Position numbers and translations under genes: made by a program
Shown here: positions 12,780 to 24,693 of the stretch, one piece after another
Position numbering within the stretch: the first letter of the stretch is position 1
Layout of the letters: each line of letters begins with the position of its first letter
NCBI GenBank assembly: GCA_030549775.1
Contig: CM060175.1
Span: 101,162,422-101,226,421 of the forward strand
Origin: Tamarix chinensis
Lineage: Eukaryota > Streptophyta > Magnoliopsida > Caryophyllales > Tamaricaceae
Reading direction: 5' to 3'
Length of the DNA: 64,000 nucleotides
Notes under the pieces: model-generated
Database searches by the model: none
Seen by the model: the letters and a program-made list of their open reading frames with translations, nothing else
Told to the model about the DNA's origin: nothing

Positions 12780-13180
12780 ATGTGAGTGCGAGAACCCCAC
12801 TATTATAGCCGGTGGATCGGTCACTTATAGGGCAGAACGCACCTAACCACTATTATATGCCGGTGGATCGGTCTCCAGGGCAAAACGCTCCTGGCCACTA
12901 TTATTCACTAGTGGATCGGTCTAGCCCCGACTCACATGGTGTTCCACTATAAGTGATTAGTATTTTTCCATAACTTTATTCACATACATAACTGGTTTTA
13001 TTGAGCTCGGGACCCCCACTATTTTAGCCGGTGGACCGGAATATATATAAAATCATCATCCAGGGCACAACGCTCCTGGGCCACTATTATATCCGGTGGA
13101 CCGGTATTCATAATCACTTGCCAGGGCAACACGCTCCTGGGCCACTATTATAACCGGTGGATCGGTACTCAATATCATAA
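12780..13180 (-). repeat. ACCGGT-centred tandem module, G5
   Basis: About six units of 50-65 bp, each with CCACTATTAT followed within a few bases by CCGGTGGATCGGT, then a spacer containing CAGGGCACAACGCTCCT. CCAC and GTGG in each unit can pair. Equivalent arrays lie in G3, G4, G6 and G7. Confidence 0.85.
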
Positions 13181-15219
13181 GTCATCTGGGCCCGGCTCAT
13201 TAATATTCCACTTTCAATATTAGTATCTTTCCTTTCTTTAATCAGCACAACAAGTCTGTTTATTTGCCTCGGACGGGAGATCAAAAACCCGGGACACAAA
13301 GGTACACCGGTCGTACCGGTGCATATAAGCTACTCGGTACCCTTCAACCACGAACCCAAGGACGCAAAGGTACCCTGGTCGTACTGGTGCATAAAGCTGA
13401 CTCAATACCCTATCGACAAGGACACCTAATCCATAAGTATGCATACCCCCTAACTAGGTCTGTAGAGCTAGAAAGAGTAAGATATAGGGCCTGGCTGGGG
13501 CACAATGGCACACCAGCAAATACCAGAATAATCGTGGACTAAACCACGTCTTTAGGGTAGCGACCCCTAAAGAGTCACCATTCCCGATCTCGAGGTATTT
13601 CACTTTAAGTATTAGTATCTTAATTAAAGTGATCACAAAAGGCACAATAATCAGATACTTATCCACTTTCAATCGTTCCGATATCATTAGTCGTTTCTTA
13701 TTCAGACGGTTATCCAAGCTATCACATAGAAACTGTAATCCCCCAAAATTTTAGAAAACCAATAATTTAATAAATAGTTTTTATTTGAAATAAATTAGCT
13801 TTTTAAATAATCTAATTTAATTAATTTATGGATTTTTGAGAATATAAAATTGGATGAGAATATTTAAATTAAAAGAGATATTTTGTTAGTTTATCATGAT
13901 ATTTTTATTTAAGTAATTTTTCAAACTAATATTTTACTAACCTTATCTTTTGTAAATTAATATATTAGATTATAATGAATTAAATTATTAAATTAAATAA
14001 TTTATCAAGAATATTACATTTTATGATTTTATAAATTAATTTATTTTATTTCCCCCTATTTTCCATTCCCTTTTTGCCTTTTTCCTCTCTCTTCTTTTCT
14101 TTTTCCTTTTTTCTTCCCTCGGGCCGCCACACCCAGCCCTTCCCCGCGCAGTGGGCCTCGGCCCACCTCTCCCTCTCTTTCCCCCCTCTCTCCCGCGTGC
14201 CTGACCCGGCCGACCCTCCCCTTTTCTTCCTTCTTCCTTTTCCCCCTAGACTGACCGGCCAGCCTTTTCCTTCCTTTCCCCGACCGGCCGCCCGTAGCCT
14301 CCCTTCTTCCTTCTTCTTCTCCCAGGCGTCGACAGCCGCCGACATGTCCGCTGCTGCCCGACCGCCTGCAGTCGCCACCCTGCCACCCTGACTCTCCCTC
14401 TCTCTCTTCTCCCACTTCTTTTTCTCACCTTTCCCTGCCCCATTATTTTCGAAGCCCTTCTTCCCCGACCCTCTTCCCTCCATTTTCTCCCCTCCATCTT
14501 CTCCCCTTCATTTCGTGTGCCGCCGCCCTCCGTCGCTCCGACCGCCGCACCCAGCCCCTTAACCGCCTCCTGCACCCTTCTACTACCACCTTGCACCACC
14601 CCAATATCCATCCCGCAACCCTCTTCCTCCCTTCTTCTTTTTCTCCCTATTTTTCACCCTTCTCAACAGCCCACCTGTAACGCCGTCGTTCGCCGCCGTC
14701 CGACCACCTCTGCCGCCACCCAACCTACCTTTCGACACCCTACAACCCCCTCTACCACCGCCATGCATTAGTTTGCCGGAAACAGCCCCCTTAACCCTTC
14801 ATTTTCTCCTCATCTTTTCCTTCCTTCTCAGCCCCTCCACCTTGGCAGCCAACTTCGCCGCCTCGCCGCCGCCGTGAAACCATCCCCAGCCACCACCTGC
14901 ACCCCCTCTTCACTCCTGCACCGTTCCCTTGCCTTAGAACCTCCCCCAACTATCCTCTTTTCTAGCCCAAAGACCACAACCCGAAAATGGCTTATTTTTC
15001 TTCCTTCACCCCTCTTCGAGCTTTTTCCCCTCTCATTTTTGCATGAGACTCATGCTGCTCATGCAGCGTGAGCTCCCCCCTTGTGTTGTATCTTATTTGG
15101 AAAATTTTTGAGGTATATTAATAATTAATTAAAGTGTTCTATTATTGAATAAATTTTGATAAAGTCTTATCCTTTTTAAATTCTTATTTCTAACATAATA
15201 ATGATTGATATTATTTTAG

Positions 15220-15289
15220 GTGTTGAGTTGCTATTTAAGCTTGAATCCTTAACCGGGATATCGGTAAGGTTGAGTTTTGTGGGATTAAG
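15220..15289 (+). ncRNA. Exon-like block of G6
   Basis: 70 nt between ATTATTTTAG and GTAATC. It contains CTTGAATCCTTAACCGGGAT. Copy G5 keeps a 72-nt equivalent on the minus strand (20781-20710) with the same flanks. Candidate internal noncoding exon of the second subfamily. Confidence 0.35.
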
Positions 15290-15689
15290 GTAATCGTTAA
15301 ACCTCCCTTAAATGCATGGAAACGTATGCTAGCACATTAGGAATTTTATTATGATTTTATGCATGTTATGTGATGCCTAGTATGATATATAGATGGTTGT
15401 TATATTGTTTGATGAGAAAAAGGGAAAAGCATGATAGCCTTTGTGCCATGTGTAGGTATGATAATTAAGGAAGGAGTTGATTATTGATGGAAATACTAAA
15501 TGCTTGCCTATGATGTATTATGTTGCTAATGCATGTGTAATATTATTGTCTAAGGATATTTTAGTGATATGAAGTATGTGATCTAATATATGTAGTTGAG
15601 TATCGTGTTGAATAATGACAAGTTGGGGGAGTTAAATGATAAGAATGGAGTGCAAATAGTGGTATTTTATGTAGTGGTGGTAAATTCGT

Positions 15690-17045
15690 AAAAGTGGTGC
15701 AACAAAGGGTTAAGTGGAGATTTTATAAGTGAAAGGGGCATTTTGGTAATTTTGTGAGCAAAGGGGTATTTTGGTAATTTCAAAGGAAAGGGGTGAAATG
15801 ATAATTTTATAAGTAAAAGGATAAAATTTGTAAGTTGTGAGAAAGAAGGGTTTTAGGGTAATCTTGGAGGAAAAGGGCAACATGGTAATTTTACAAGTAA
15901 AAAGGGGTATTGTGGTAATTATATAAGTTAAGGGTATTATTATAATTTTATGAGAAAAGGAAAAGATGGTAACTTTCAAGTAAAGGGGCATTATGGTAAT
16001 TTTGGAGGAAGAGGGGCGAAATCATAATTTCATAAGCAAATGGCAATATGGTAATTTTATAAGTGAATGGCGAAATGGTAATTTTATAAGTAAGGGGTAT
16101 TATGGTAATTTTTGGAGTAAAAGGGTAATATGGTAATTTGGAAAAGAAGGGCAAAATGGTAATTATGTAGGGAAGGATAAAGAGGGTAATTTTAGATGAA
16201 AAAGGGTAAAATAGTAATTTATAAAGTAAAAAGAGTGTTATGGTAATTTTATAAGTAAGAAGGGTATTGTGGTAATTTTGTAAATAAAAGGATAATATGG
16301 TAATTTGGGAGTAAGGGGTAACTTGGTAATTATGATAACGACTAAAGATAATTTAGTAATTAAATTATGATTACAGGTGGGTAATTGGATAAGTGTGAAT
16401 GTATGATACTAGAGAAGGGTAATTAGGTAAATTAACTAATTAAAGGGCATTATAGTAATTTCAATAATGGAGAAGGGTAATATAGTAATTATTAGTATGG
16501 AGAAGGGTAAATTAATAATTATGACTATGAAGAAGGGTAAATTAATATTTGTAATTATGAAGAAGGGTAATTTGGGATTTATGATAATTAAGAAGGGTAA
16601 AATGACAATTAAAATAATTGAGAGGGGTAAAATGGTAATTATGATAAAGGAGAAGGGCAATTTGGTAATTTATCCAACTAAAGGGGCAATTTGGTAATTT
16701 AGCCGATTAAAGGGTAAAGTAATAATTATTTAACCAACTAAAGGGGAAAAATAGTAATTCTGATAATGAAGGAGGGTAATTTAGTAATTTATCCAACTCA
16801 AGGGCAACTTAGTAATTATAACAAAGGAGAAGGGCGATTTGGTAATCTAACCAACCAAATGGGAAATATGACAAGTTTAGCAATTATGAGGGGTGAATGG
16901 TGATCTAAAAAGTGTAGGAGATAAATTGGTAATCTAAATTGGACAAGGGGTAATTTGGTAATTACGCAACCTAAAGGGGTAATGGAGTAAATTGTCAAGT
17001 AAGGAAGGAATACTTAGCAATTATATAAGTAAGGGGTTAATGAGT
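15690..17045 (+). repeat. GGTAATTT minisatellite of G6
   Basis: Some 40 degenerate units of about 30 bp, each like AAAGGGGCAATATGGTAATT followed by TTATAAGTA or a related spacer. Units differ by small indels, so short open frames of repeated Ile/Phe/Pro appear on the minus strand; they are not genes. Confidence 0.85.
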
Positions 17046-17699
17046 AATTTGTACCCAACATATTGTTTGATTGTGGAACATTATAATACGATTCAAAGAA
17101 TGCTGATTAGCCAAGTAAGAGTATTTGATAATTAGTATAGCCTTAATGGTTTCCCTGTGATATCCTGGATAATCATCGGAATAAGAAATGACTAATGATA
17201 TCGGAACAATTGAAAGGGAATAAGTATCTGATTATTGTGCTTTTCGTGATCACTTTAATTAAGACACTATTACTTAAAGTGAAAGACCTCGAGATCGGGA
17301 ATGGTGACTCCTTAGGGGTCGCTACCCTAAGGACGTGGTTTAGTCCACGATTATTCTGGTATTTGCTGATGTGCCTTTGTGCCCCAGCCAGGCCCTATAT
17401 CTTACTCTTTCTAGCTCTACGGGCCTAGTTAGGGGGTATGCATACTTATGGATTAGGTGTCCTTGTCGGTAGGGTACTGAGTTAGCTTTATGCACCAGTA
17501 CGACCAGGGTACCTTTGTGTCCTTGGGTTCGTGGTTGAAGGGTACTGAGTAGCTGATATGTACCGGTATGACCGGTGTACCTTTGTGTCCCGGGTTATTG
17601 ATCTCCCGTTCGAGGCAAATAAATATGATTGATGTACTGATTAAAGAAAGGAAAGATACTATTACTGAAAGTGGAATATTAATGAGCCGGGCCCAGATG

Positions 17700-17935
17700 A
17701 TTATGATATTGAGTACCGGTCCACCGGTTATAATAGTGGTCAGGAGCGTTGTGCCCTGGATGATGATTCTTTATATATCTCGGTCCACCGGTTATAATAG
17801 TGGTCAAGAGCGTTGTGCCCTAGATGATGACTCTTTATATATCCCGGTCCACCGGTTATAATAGTGGCCAGGAGCGTTGTGCCTTGGATGATGATTTTAT
17901 ATATATTCCGGTCCACCGGCAATAATAGTGGGGGT
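17700..17935 (+). repeat. ACCGGT-centred tandem module, G6
   Basis: Four units of about 60 bp with CGGTCCACCGG(T/C), ATAATAGTGG, and AGCGTTGTGCCCT followed by a GATGATGA spacer. It is the sense-strand form of the module in G5. Confidence 0.85.
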
Positions 17936-18486
17936 CCCGAGCTCAATAAAACCAGTATTGTATGGGAATAAAATTATGGGAAAATACTAATCACTTATAG
18001 TGGAACAATGGCTTAAGGCCTGATTATTTTGAGTTTGCATTATGACATGGCTTAAGACTGTAAGTACTGATTGTTCGTAATGATATATTGATATGCTATG
18101 TGAATGTTAATTATATGAATGTTATATATGTATGTAGCTTGTTTCATGTGTTACATTGCGGGCCTGCTTTTAAGTGGGACTTTAAAGGGTTACTCAGTAC
18201 CGTAGTACTGAAGGGTTCCATTCGTGGGGGCCCTGCCTATTCAATGGCAGTGTCCCTTGCAGGTCTTTTCAGGTGCTACTCAAGTGGGCAACGGGAAAGA
18301 GAGTAAGGTCTCATCCGGAACTACTAGAGTTTTTCTCTCTCTCTTTGAAATTTCTGGTTTTAAATGTATATGTTGATACTGTAACCACCATTGGTGGATT
18401 TCATCCTTGTAAACGTTTGATATGCTACTCTGATTTAAGTATGTTGAAATTCTTGCAAATTGCATTTCATTTTCCTTTAGCCTTAG

Positions 18487-18532
18487 CACTTAGTACTGGA
18501 ACGGTATGAGTGAATCGGTCTGGTACTAAGTG
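18487..18532 (+). other. 3'-terminal covarying hairpin, G6 copy
   Basis: Arms CACTTAGTACTGGAACGG and CGGTCTGGTACTAAGTG pair over about 17 positions, with ten uninterrupted Watson-Crick pairs at the base. It lies 100 nt before the element's 3' end. Confidence 0.8.
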
Positions 18533-18545
18533 TGGCGGTAATACT

Positions 18546-18623
18546 CCCAAAATTCACGGTTTATTAATTTGCTTCCGCTAGTTTCCTTTTAATTAACGAA
18601 ATTTTTCAGTAGTGAATTTTGGG
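18546..18623 (+). other. Second, terminal inverted repeat of G6
   Basis: CCCAAAATTCAC (18546-18557) and GTGAATTTTGGG (18612-18623) are a perfect 12-bp inverted repeat next to the TGTTACA terminus. Degenerate forms are seen in G4, G5 and G7. Confidence 0.7.
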
Positions 18624-18739
18624 GGTGTTACAGAAACCATTAAGGCCATACTAATTATCAAATGCTCTTATTTGGCTAATCAATATTATTTAAATCATTT
18701 TATGAAATTCCACACTCACAATGACAAGTTAGATACAAA

Positions 18740-20300
18740 TTACTTATTTACCCCTTACTTATATAATTGCTAAGTCATCCCTTCCTTACTTGATAAATTA
18801 CCACATTACCCATTAGGTTGCATGATTACAAAATTACCCCTTATCCAATTTAGGTTGTCAAATTATCTCCTACACTTTTTAAATCACCATTCACCCCTCA
18901 TAATTTCTACACTTATCATATTTCCCATTCGATTGGTTAGATTACCGAATTGCCCTTCTCCTTTGTTATATTTACTAAATTACCCTTGAGTTGGATAAAT
19001 TACCAAATTACCCTCCTTTGTTATCATAATTACTATCTTGCCCCTTGAGTTGGTTAAACAGTTACCAATTTACCCTTTAGTTGGATAAGTTACTAGATTG
19101 CCCTTCTCCATCATCATAATTACCAAATTGCCCATTCGTTGGTTAAATTACCAAATTACCCTTTTTCATTGTCATAATTACCATTCTACCCTTCTCAATT
19201 ATTATAATTACCATTTCACCCCTTTCCAATTATTATAGTCCCAAATTACCCTTCTTCATAAATACAATTATTAATTTACCTTCCTTCATAATTATAATTA
19301 CCAATTTACCCTTCTCCATATTTATAATTATTAATTTACCCTTCTCCATATATATATTTATTAATTTACCCTTCTCCATATTTATATTTACTAATTTACT
19401 ATATTTCCCTTCTCCATTATTAAAATTACCATAACGCCCTTTTATTGGTTAATTTACCAAGTTACCCTTCTCTATTATCATAATTATCCAATTACCCCTT
19501 TTTAATCATAATTTAATTACCAATTTATCCTTCGTCGTTATCATTATTACCAAGTTACCCCTTACTCCCAAGTTTACCATAATATCCTTTTATTTACAAA
19601 ATTACTCTTCTACCCCTTACTTTCAAATTACCATGATATCCTTTTATTTATAAAAATTACCACAATACCCTTTTACTTATAAAATTACCATAACACTCCT
19701 TTTACTTTACAAATTTCTATTTACCCTTTTATATCCAAAATTACTATATTTATCTTTCCTTACAAAATTACCATTTTGCCCTTCTTTTCCAAAATTACCA
19801 TATTACCCCTTTACTCCCAAAGTTACCAGAATACCCCTTACTTATAAAATTACCATATTACCATTTACTTATGAAATTACTATTTTGCCCCTCTACTTCC
19901 AAAAATTACCATAATGCCCCTTTACTTGAAAAATTACCATAATGCCCTCCTTCATCCAAAATTACTACTTTACCCCTACTTCCAAAATTACCATTCTTAC
20001 CATTTACTTATAAAACTACTATATTGCCCTTCGACTCCAAAATTACCACTTTACCCTTTTCTCCAAAAATTACCGTAATACCCTTTTTACTTATAAAATT
20101 ATCATTTTGCCATTTAATCATAAAATTACCATATTGTTCTTTTGCCTCAAAAATTACCATAATGCCCTTCTTTCTCACAACTTACAATTTTATCCTTTTA
20201 CTTATAAAATTATTATTTCACCCCTTTCTTTTGAAAATTACCAAAATACCCTTTTCACTTATAAAATTACCACTCAACCCCTTTATTTACCATTTTTATG
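18740..20300 (-). repeat. GGTAATTT minisatellite of G5
   Basis: About 1.5 kb of ~30-bp units, seen on the plus strand as ATTACC(A/T)…TTACCCCTT spacers. It is the inverted counterpart of the array in G6. No coding content. Confidence 0.85.
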
Positions 20301-22500
20301 AATTTACCATCACTACATAAAATAATGATATTAGTACTTCATTCTTATCATCTAAGTCCACCAACTTGTCATTACTCAACATAATACTCATTAGCAACTA
20401 CATATATTAGATCACATACTTCACAAAAGCATATCATTAAAATACCCTTAGACAATAATATTGTTCATGCATTAGCAACATAATACATCATAAACAAGCA
20501 TTTAATATTTCCATCAATAATCAACTCCTTCCTTAATTATCATACTTACACATGGCACAAAGGCTATCATACTTTTCCTTTTTTTTAATCAATATAAACA
20601 ACCATCTATATATCATGTTAAGCACACAAAATATGCATAAAATCATACCAAAATCCCTAATGTGCTAGCATACGTTTTTCCATGTATTTAAGTGAGGATT
20701 AATGATTACCTTAATCCCGCAAAAATTGAATCTTACCGGTATCCCGGTTAAAGATTCAAGCTTTAATTAGCAAATCAACACCTAAAAATGATATTAATCA
20801 TTATCATGTTAGAAATAAGAAATTAAAAGGATAAAACTTTATAAAAATTTATTTAATAATAAAACACTTTAGTTAACCATTAATATACCTCAAAATTTAT
20901 CCAAATAAATTTCAAAATGAAGGGGGAGCTCACGCTGCATGAATAGAGTGAGTCTCATGCAAAAATGAGAGGAGAAGGGTTCGAAGGGGGGGTGAGATAG
21001 GCAAAATTAGTTATTTTTGGGTTGGGGTCTTTGGGCTAGAAAAGAGGGTAGATGGGGGAGGTTTTAAGGCAAGGGAATGGTGCAGGAGTGGAGAGGGGGT
21101 GTAGGTGGAGGCTAAGGGTGGTTTCACGGCGGCATAGGGCGGCGGAGACGGCGGCGGCGAGGCGGGGAAGTTGGCTGCCGAGGTGGAGGGGCTGAGAAGG
21201 AAGGAAAAGAGGAGGGGAAAATAAAGGGTTAAGGGGGTTGTTTTCGACCAACTAATGCATGGTGGTGGTAGAGGGGGTTGCAAGGTGTCGAACGGTGGGT
21301 TGGGTGGCGGTAGAGGTGGCCGGACGGCGGCGAACGGGGCGGTTGCAGGTGGCTCGGCGATAAGGGGAAAAATGGGAAGAAAAAGGAAGAGGTGGAGAAT
21401 GGAGGAAGTGTAGGGGCTCGAAGGTGGCTTGGGGGGTCTCGTGGTGGCGCAGGGTGGTAGTAGGTGGTGGCAGAAGGCGGCGCAGGGGCTGGGTGAGGTG
21501 GTACAAGCGGCGGTGGGCAGCGGTGATAAAAAACCGGGGAAAAGAATGGGAGGAGGAGAAAGTGAGAGAAGAGGATCAGGGAAAGGAGAAGAGGCTCGAA
21601 ATTATGGGGAATGAAGGGTTGGGGAGATGAAGAAAAAGAAGAGGGAGAAGAGAGGGAGCAGGTGGCTGGCCGGCGAGAGGATGCAGGTGGCAGAGCTGGT
21701 CGGTTGGTAGGGGAAAGGAAGGGAAGAAGAAGGAAAGAAACAGGGAGCGCAGGCTGAGGATGCAGGGGCTGGTTGGGTCCGAATGAGGAAAGAAAATGAC
21801 AGGGGGAAGAGAAGGGGAGTAGCAAGGAGGTAGGTGGTGGCAGGCGGCGGCAGTTGCAGGCGGCCGGCGTGCTCGGGCATGGCAGGTGGAGTTGCTGGTC
21901 GGGCGTGGGAGAAGAAAGAAAGGGAGGGGAGGTGCGAGCGGCTGGACCGGCACAGGAAAGAAGGGAGCCGACCGGTCTAGGGGAAAAAGAAAGGAGGGAC
22001 GGCCGGTGTGTTGGACGGGCGTGCGAGGAGGAGAAGGGGGAAACGGGCCTGTGGCCCAGCGCGCAAGGAGGGACAGCGGACAGGTCAGGCCGGGCGGCCC
22101 AAGGGAGGGGGAAAAAGGGAAAAGGAAGATAAGAAAAGGAAAAAGGGAAAAAGGGTAAAAAGGGAAATGGAAAAATAGGGAAAATAAATTAAATTAATTT
22201 ATAAAATCATAAAATGTAATATTCTTGATAAATTATTTAATTTAATAATTTAATTCATTATAATCTAATATATTAGTTTAAAAAGGATAAAGTTGGTAAA
22301 ATATTAGTTTAGAAAATTATTTAAATAAAAATAATATGATAAATAGCAAAATATTTATTTTCAATTTATTAAATACTCTTGTCCAAATTTACATACTCTA
22401 AAATCCATAAAATAATTAAAATAAATAATTTTAAAAGCTAATTTTATTTCAAATAAAATTAAAATATAGGTTTTTGAAATTTTTGGGGGATTACATAAAC

Positions 22501-23466
22501 GCCCTCCCCTCCTAGAGCCCGACCAGCCCGGTCCGTCTTCTTTCCTTTCTTTCTTTCTTTCCTTGAACTGCCGGTCCAACCCACCTTTCTCCTTCTTCTT
22601 CTTCCTTCGCACCTCCCCCCGATCGTCGACAACCTACAACTCCGCCGGCCCAACTCCTAGGGTTTTCCCACGTTCGCTGCCTACTTTCTCCCCCTCTTTT
22701 CCACGTCGACTCACTAACCACACCTGTCTACCCACTTCTCCCATTCCTCGCATGATTTCCATCACCCCAGCCCATCACTCTTCCTACCACGATCTAGATT
22801 TTCGCCGGCCATGACACCACCAGCGAACAATAACCCCACTTGCCCTGTTCCCTCGTCTTCCCACTAACATCACTCTCCCCAGTTTGAGCCTAGTATTGAG
22901 TTTTGGTTGCTTACCCAGATTTTCCCGACATTGCGCTGCCGCCCCTTCAGACACCACTTTCGCCGTCTCCGACCAAGACCGCCGCCCGTTCTTTCCACCT
23001 ACGCCTTCCCTCTAAATAACTAGAGCACCCATACCCTTCGATTCTTCCTGAACAATCCACCTCGACCGTGCGAATTGCCCTTTGTAACCAAACCATTTTC
23101 TACCACCGCCGCCCTTCAAACCACCCTTAGCCACCTCTTCCGCCACTCCTTTCACCTCCCAAATTGTGGTGCAGACCCTCCTCTATCTCCCCTTACCTTC
23201 CTTTTCCTCTTTCTCCCTCTCTTCCTCTCTCCCTCTTCTTCTTCCCTATTCGACCACCATCGCCGCCGCTGTGCACCACCACCTTTGGCTGCGCCGCCAC
23301 CATCATTTTGTTCCTCTCCTTCTGGGCAATCATAATCACCCTTACTTCCACCCTCCTTCTTCTTATTTTGTTCCTAGCCTTCAACTTTTCCCCTTTTCTT
23401 CTCTTTTTCTAGCCGTCGCCGCCGCCGTGCACCACCGCCGGTACCGCCTATCCTCGCCAGCCTAAG
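22501..23466 (+). other. GC-rich leader of G4, with donor-like end
   Basis: C- and CT-rich sequence downstream of the G5 insertion, with a degenerate TATA-like CTCTAAATAAC at about 23008. It ends GCCAGCCTAAG|GTTGAACCC at 23466/23467, which matches the leader ends of G1, G2, G3 and G7. Pro- and Ser-rich open frames here have no recognisable domain. Confidence 0.5.
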
Positions 23467-23529
23467 GTTGAACCCTAGACCCTCTCAACCCTTTTCCCTA
23501 TTTTTACAAGCCTTAAATTATTTTATTTC

Positions 23530-23844
23530 AATTATTCTAATATAAATCCTATTATTATTATTATTTCCATTTTTAATATGTATTATTATTGTTATTAATA
23601 TTAATGTTTTTTATTATTATTCTGTTGAGGGCTGAAGCCCTATTGTAATTTTTAATTCGATTTTAGGACTATTACCCTTATTATTTCTATAATGAATATT
23701 ATTAATATTAATATGTTATAAGTATAATTATTATTATTATTTCCTATTTTGAATTTCTATTATTCTTATTCCATTATTATTAATACAACTATTTTACCAA
23801 TAGTGTTGTTAATAATGTTATTATTGTTATTGTTGTTGTTGTTG

Positions 23845-23902
<58 letters not shown>

Positions 23903-24560
23903 TATTATTCTCAAGTGTTAGTATTATTATTTTATATAGGGCTAAGACCCTATTGTGCTAATTTTAAATTTTAGCAGTAGTATGATAAATATCATGTCTT
24001 ATTATTATTAGGGTTATTAGTATTTATTCTTATTAGTGTTATTATTATTATTTATTAAGTTATTATTATTCAATGTAGGGTGGAAACCCTACTTTTTTTT
24101 AATCTTCGATCATTATCTTTACTATTATTACCATTACTGTTACTATTATTTTGTAATATTATTATGGCTTTTATCATGATTAGTATTATTATGTCATCAT
24201 TATTATTATTACTAAATTTGGTTATTTATTTTAGTAATATTATTATTCATTATTATTATTATTTTAGTAAACGGGTCGAAGCCCTTATTTCACTTTGTTT
24301 TGAATAATGTCCTTGTTATTATTATTGTTACTATTATTATTACTCTTAATTATATTATCATTGATATTGTTTTTAGTATCTTTGCTATTATTATTTTAGC
24401 ATTATTATTATTATTATTGTTATTATTATTATTAGGGTAAAGTTTTCAACCTTATATTATCAACTTTTATTATATTCTATTATTTCTATATCTTTAGTAA
24501 AGTTAGTAATTAATTAATGTTATGTTATTAATATATTATTATTTATTTAAAAACCTAGTC
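23530..24560 (+). repeat. TTA-rich tract of G4
   Basis: About 1 kb of imperfect TTA triplets with a TTG/TTA run at 23810-23890. It contains four repeats of a phrase like GGGCTGAAGCCCTATTGT (near 23628, 23938, 24075 and 24270) at intervals of 135-310 bp, so the tract is a tandem array of longer units as well as triplets. Confidence 0.85.
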
Positions 24561-24631
24561 TTATAATAAGTTAGTAATTAATAATATTTTTGATAGGATG
24601 GAGTCTAATTTTAGCTTTGCCCTCATAATAG

Positions 24632-24693
24632 GTGAAACTTGTCAAAGCCCTAAGGAGGCGTAGGAGAGTGCTCCAAGACGGGTGTCATTTTAG
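24632..24693 (+). ncRNA. Conserved 62-nt exon-like block of G4
   Basis: Preceded by TTTGCCCTCATAATAG and followed by GTAAGG. It begins GTGAAACTTG, has GGAGAGTGCTCC in the middle and ends CATTTTAG. Length is identical in G7 (31262-31323), 60 nt in G1, and about 60 nt in G3, which lacks the donor. Splice-like borders and interior are better preserved than the surrounding DNA. Confidence 0.45.

Larger units (their letters stand above)
13734..18632 (+). mobile_element. G6: giant element nested in G5 in inverted orientation
   Basis: Complete 4899-bp copy, TGTAATCCCCCAAAATTTT to …TTTTGGGGGTGTTACA, flanked by the exact duplication GAAAC (13729-13733 and 18633-18637). It is the same subfamily as G5 but in the opposite orientation, so the two make an A-B-A'-B' pattern that looks at first like overlapping giant palindromes. 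Sense is plus: CT- and GC-rich leader (about 14050-15080), an exon-like block (15220-15289, acceptor ATTATTTTAG, donor GTAATC), a GGTAATTT minisatellite (15690-17040), ACCGGT repeats (17700-17935), an acceptor-like CCCTTGCAG (to 18262) and the hairpin (18487-18532). Open frames in the leader are Pro/Ser- or Arg/Gly-rich on both strands and look compositional. Confidence 0.9.
12117..22495 (-). mobile_element. G5: giant element nested in G4 and split by G6
   Basis: Ends are TGTAACACCCCCAAAATTC (12117) and …GGGGGATTACA (22495), flanked by the exact duplication TAAAC (12112-12116 and 22496-22500). With G6 removed it is about 5.48 kb. Sense is minus: it starts at 22495 (TGTAATCCCCC), then AT-rich DNA, a GC-rich leader (about 22130-20930), an exon-like block (20710-20781), a ~30-bp GGTAATTT minisatellite (18740-20300 on the plus strand as ATTACC), ACCGGT repeats (12780-13170) and the 3' hairpin (12217-12262). 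Its middle differs from the TAA-type copies, which makes it a second subfamily. No coding domains. Confidence 0.85.

Noticed and set aside
14046..14771. Long open frames in the G6 leader (up to 145 codons)
   Set aside because: CT-rich composition leaves few stops; frames on both strands, no domain, not kept in G5.
15690..17045. Regular repeats as a CRISPR-like array
   Set aside because: Units are degenerate with no unique spacers, the window is plant nuclear DNA, and the array is internal to a mobile element.
21229..21825. 198-codon Pro/Ser-rich minus-strand frame in G5
   Set aside because: Longest frame of the element family but compositional; the equivalent G6 region does not keep it.
12117..22495. 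Overlapping giant palindromes (12117/18632 and 13734/22495), as in foldback elements
   Set aside because: Two separate 5-bp duplications (TAAAC outside, GAAAC around 13734-18632) show one element inserted in inverted orientation into another of the same subfamily; the palindromes are a by-product.
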